Positions 60,303 through 64,000 of a stretch of 64,000 nt of DNA are shown here, one piece after another. The DNA comes from Plectosphaerella cucumerina. Lineage: Eukaryota > Ascomycota > Sordariomycetes > Glomerellales > Plectosphaerellaceae. Each line of letters begins with the position of its first letter. The stretch's first letter is position 1. The notes below the pieces were generated by a model. The model worked only from the letters and a program-made list of their open reading frames with translations. It was not told the DNA's origin and searched no databases. Made by a program: the position numbers and the translations under genes. Where the stretch lies: assembly GCA_020746995.1 (NCBI GenBank), contig JAGPXD010000007.1, positions 2,221,535-2,285,534 of the forward strand, written 5' to 3'.

Positions 60303-63300
60303 AGGGCCTGTCTAGAAGGGCCGGACGTTTAGCTAGCAGGGCCGGAAAAACTAGGGGAAGACTAAGCTAACCCGATTTAACAGCTTTTCTATCCGAACTT
60401 ATCCTTAGATTATATAAGGTCCTAGCTAAAAATAGCTGTTTTTATATCTACTAAAGACTCCCCTAGCTTAACCCGCTAAAGTACTTATCGTACAGGGCCT
60501 GTAGGTCCGATTAAAGTTATCGCGAGGTTACCGATCAGCGCTATTTAAAGCTATCGTAAGGTTACCGATTAGCACGCCCGGGCGTAACGGTTTAATTAAA
60601 CTAGCGGTCGCGAGCGATTAATTAAAGTAATCACAAGGGGCACGCCCGGGCGTAATAGTTTAATTAAACTACCGGTCGTAAGCACTTAAAACTACTAGTC
60701 GTAACGGCGTTAATTAAAGGTATATAGCGACGCCGATACCTACGCCGACTAGTAACCTAGCGATCGGGCTGTTAACTACGGAAATAGAGTACTAGCTCGG
60801 GAAAGTAGCCTGTTATAAGGTACCTAGCGCGGCCGGCAGGGCCGTCTATAGTAAGGCTATTAATAACGTTATTCTTATAATAGTTTCCTTAGTATTAAAG
60901 TATAATCCTATACGTATTAAGTAAGGCTATCTATAGGTTACCTCTAACTACGATATAACTATAGATCTATAAATTATCTCCCGTAGTAAGCTTATCCTCT
61001 TTATCCTACCTAATCTATAAGTCTAGGAGCCCCTTATACTATATAGAAATAAGGCTATTACTAGCCTTACTACTAGCTAGATCGTTATTTTTACTATCTT
61101 CTAGGGCTACTATAAACTACACCGACCGGCGTAGTACTATAGTTCCTACCTTATAGGGACTATTACTATCTAGGCTAGGGCTTAGGCTAGGGGTAGGGCT
61201 CGGGGTAGGTATAAGTATACGGTAAAACTATCGCCGCCCGCCCCTACCCCTAGTACTAGATATCAGCTAACCGGGGATAGATACTAACCTAGCGGGCGCG
61301 GTTAAGGGGGGTATTACTATTACCTCCGCGATTTTATTATTTTCGATATTTTCGAAGGATAAGGGTATATAGTATATACCGTAGGCTCTATAGTTCCTTC
61401 CTTTTATTATCTTCTAAATCGTAATAAAGCCGTAAGGGCGGCCTTTTCCGTGTATAACTACTAGCTTATAAGTTTCTAAAAATATAGGGGGAGGTACGGA
61501 TAAAGGCGGATTACTATCCTCGCCGCTATAATCCTAGTATTCTTAGGTGCCGCTAGCGGGCTAGATATCTACTAGGCGGTACTACTACTAGTAGACGTTA
61601 ATTTCCGCTATCTCTAGCGGTTAGTAGTCGCGTAAGTAAAGGTATAAACGGTAGCGGTAGGGTAGGCCTATCGCGATATTCAGGCGGTTATAGCTATCGC
61701 CGTAGATCTACTACTCCGCCGTTAAGGGGGGTAATAGTACTCCTGTAGATAGCCGCCTAAGTAGAGCGGTAATCTCGTCCTATAGGATCTCTATAGCCTG
61801 TGTTACTACCTTACTCCTAATCTCCTAGAAGATATCTACCTATAGGGAAAATACTACCTTATTAAGCTGTTTTTTATACTCTAGCGAGAGCTTAGAAATC
61901 TATATCGACTAATATAGCTATAACTTCCGGAAAACTGTTACTAAATTACTAGTACTAAATACTAGGAAAGCCTTTAGACTAGCGTAGGATAACTTAGTAA
62001 TAGATATTATAGAATACCCGAAGTACGCTACTTAGTTAACCTAGAAGGCGATAATCTTAGGGCCGTACGGCTCGATCTATATCTTTATCGTGTAACTAAT
62101 AGTATCGGGATAAATATAACTAAACTATTAGAACGTCCTAAGTTATATATTATACTACTATACTATTAAGGATAAAATTAAGGTATTCTAAGCTTTAAGG
62201 AAATCCTAGAAATCCTAATACTATATAATCTAACTGTTAGGGAGACGTATAAGTTTCGGGAAGTACTTTTTTATCTTTACGAGGATATTTATATTAATAT
62301 ACTATCTATAGAGTAAGTACGGGATATCTCGCGATAGTTAGTAGGTAGTAAAGGTGTTAATTAACCCTAGGTTGTAGTCTGTAATAATAACCCGCGGCGA
62401 GGGGTAGCTGTTTTCGCGATAGTATAGTTCTAGTGTTTTAAGTACCTATATATACTATTCCTCCTTTTCGCCCTTAAGGAATATAACTATAATCTAGAAG
62501 CTTTTACGTAACGGGGAAATACCGTAAATAGATAGTAACGGTATATTAAAACGGTTAGTCTTATAGGTATAGTCTATCTACAGGATATCTAGGTTCTCGC
62601 GGATAGACTAGAGGGTATTACGTAGTGCGATAAAGAGCCGTTAGATCCGTAGTTTACTATCCCTAAAAATACGGAAGTAATACCTTATAGGGTTATCTAG
62701 TTACTAAAGGGGTTAGCGGCTATATCACGTAAAGGGTAGGGTACCTACGTTAAGTAACTACTACAGGGGCGTATAGCCCGTGAGTTTAGAGAGATAATAC
62801 TTCGCTAGTAGGTTAATAACGTCCTTACAGGAAATCCCGGTAAGGGGGGCTCCCCTACCTACTTACGGGTTAGCGAGGCTAGTAACGATATTATATAAGC
62901 GGATACTACTATTCTATATAGTAACGATATCGGCGTGATAATCGTTAAGTATCTAAGCCCTAATATAACTAAAGGAAGTAGCGGATACCACGGGATAGTT
63001 ATAAAGGGTCCTAGTGATAATATTCTATAGTAGGATAACCTACTAGCTATCGTCCTAAAGCTTAATATTAATCCTAAAGGAGTAGGTAGTTATCTATATA
63101 CTAGTCTTATAGTACTTCGAATTATATATATAGGTAAAAGCCTGACTAGTAATCGCTTTACCCTTACTGTATCTATAGGTATATCTTGTAGGGTTAGCGA
63201 TAGGGTAGCGGTCCTTAACTATAAGGCTATAGCTATTTATAAGGGTATGGTTTTTAGTGGCTTTGTTGGCTTCCTAGAAGCTAGTGAAGCTAGCGGCAGG

Positions 63301-63670
63301 TAGCGGCGGGCTGTAGGGATCGCCGCCGCCGGCGTTATCTTCGGTGGGATCTATACGGCGTGAGGGGTAAGGTGAGGTGGTATAGGAGACGGGTTAGTAG
63401 GTTAGGTAGTAGGTTAGTTAGTAGGTTAGTTAGCGGAGTAAAGTTAGCGATCTTAGGTAGAGAGTAAAAAAAGTAGCGGGCGGGCTAAAGCGGTAGAATC
63501 CTAATTAGGTTTAGAGTACGTACTAGCTATATAAAAATTCCTATTAAAGCTTAGTACCCGGGCTAGCGCCGCGCTAGCCCGGGCTAGCCGAATTCTAAGT
63601 AGTTACGGAATTCTAGGTCTACTTTTTCCGGCCCTACTAGCTAAACGTCCGGCCCTTCTAGACAGGCCCT
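60303..63670 (-). mobile_element. Autonomous-type Mutator-like element (MULE 2)
   Basis: 48-bp terminal inverted repeats (60303-60350 and 63623-63670), beginning AGGGCCTGTCTAGAAGGG, differ at one base. Both ends are flanked by ACTTTT(A). Subterminal features match the family: AACCCGATTTAACAGC and AGCTAAAAATAGCTG near the left end, then the CG-rich array (about 60,500-60,720). A MULE transposase relic lies on the minus strand. It is more heavily mutated than MULE 1. It is inserted in gypsy E. Confidence 0.88.
61150..63200 (-). pseudogene. MULE transposase relic in MULE 2
   Basis: Read on the minus strand. The catalytic core IDYTYKTNRFNIPLLSIYGI has its first Asp codon at about 62,572, followed by FLKGEKEE and RVIITDYNLGLINTF. 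The C-terminal part (about 61,200-61,450) reads GRPYGF and ends in a Pro/Thr/Ser repeat like that of MULE 1. TAG replaces Trp at several sites. The two proteins are clearly related though the element ends differ. The limits are approximate because frames shift. Confidence 0.72.
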
Positions 63671-64000
63671 ACTTTTATCCCGTAGTAGTATCTAGGAATT
63701 AGGATATCTACTATTAGCCGGGCGAGGAGTTATATAATATAAAGAGTTTCTCTTTAGGTAATACTTACCTACTTATTACTTTCTTTAAAGTCCTTAAGAA
63801 ATACCGGAATATCTAGTTTATTATCGGAGTTATCCGAATTATTATCGGATAAATCTTTATAAGACTATAGTATTTTTTCGGGGATCTTAGCCTCCTCGTC
63901 CGATCTACTATCGTCCCTAAAATTAGCCTTAAATACCGCTAGGGTATTACCCTTATTACTACTCTCCTTATTACTAGGAGTTTAGCTTACCTAATCTTAT
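63671..64000. other. RIP-mutated DNA right of MULE 2, probably gypsy E continuing
   Basis: 330 bp of stop-filled TA-rich DNA to the window end. By position it is the continuation of the gypsy E element into which MULE 2 inserted, presumably gag or protease. No motif was recognised, and the element's 5' LTR is not in the window. Confidence 0.4.

Noticed and set aside
14080..64000. A centromere, or inserted mitochondrial DNA, as explanation of the AT-rich block
   Set aside because: The block resolves into named transposons with Trp to TAG changes and nuclear-type insertions, and no mitochondrial gene is recognisable. A centromeric location cannot be excluded, but nothing in the sequence shows it.

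Overview
The window comes from a filamentous ascomycete (Pezizomycotina, probably Sordariomycetes). The evidence is short GT-AG introns of 50-108 nt, three housekeeping genes of clear fungal type, and a 50-kb block mutated in the pattern of repeat-induced point mutation (RIP). The species cannot be named from what is visible.

Gene-bearing part (1-14,043). A divergent pair comes first: the start of a USO1/p115-type vesicle tether on the minus strand (1-741, running off the window) and a complete RAT1/XRN2 5'-3' exoribonuclease on the plus strand (1864-4931, one intron). Their shared upstream region holds a probable solo LTR (1054-1256) and a 151-bp Fot1/pogo-like MITE (1332-1482). Next comes a giant RasGAP gene of the IRA/neurofibromin family (5580-14043, 14 exons, 13 introns, 2552 codons visible), with its GAP arginine finger, FLR motif and Sec14/PH-type region. 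It runs unmutated to a good splice donor at 14044, and within about 40 bases ordinary sequence ends.

Repeat block (about 14,080-64,000). Almost no reading frame survives. CpA and TpG are nearly absent, TpA is in great excess, and tryptophan and glutamine codons appear as TAG/TAA. Treating those stops as mutated codons shows nested transposons. A ~0.65-kb non-autonomous MULE (14876-15248 plus 26573-26843) is split by a Ty3/gypsy element 'A' (15249-26567, 246-bp LTRs, TSD GAGGG). Element A in turn holds an autonomous MULE (16811-20097) and a 433-bp MULE derivative (25886-26318). A second non-autonomous MULE (29803-30515) sits in an unidentified ORF relic. Gypsy 'C' (about 31,900-37,915) has a 1029-bp solo LTR (34437-35465, TSD TAACC) between its RT and RNase H. 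Gypsy 'B' copy 1 (37916-44995) is followed by a LINE fragment in the opposite direction (about 45,150-46,950) and a second copy of the 1-kb-class LTR (48180-49068). Gypsy 'E' (about 49,069-64,000) is split by gypsy B copy 2 (51561-58566, TSD ATAGA) and by another autonomous MULE (60303-63670).

In three cases removing an inserted element rejoins the host element exactly, twice in the middle of a domain, so the order of insertion can be read. No RNA gene, CRISPR array or prokaryotic system was seen. The less expected observations are the CG-rich subterminal repeat arrays carried by the MULE family, the difference in mutation severity between the two B copies, and the RasGAP gene ending at the edge of the RIP block. 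Element names A-E are local labels for this window.
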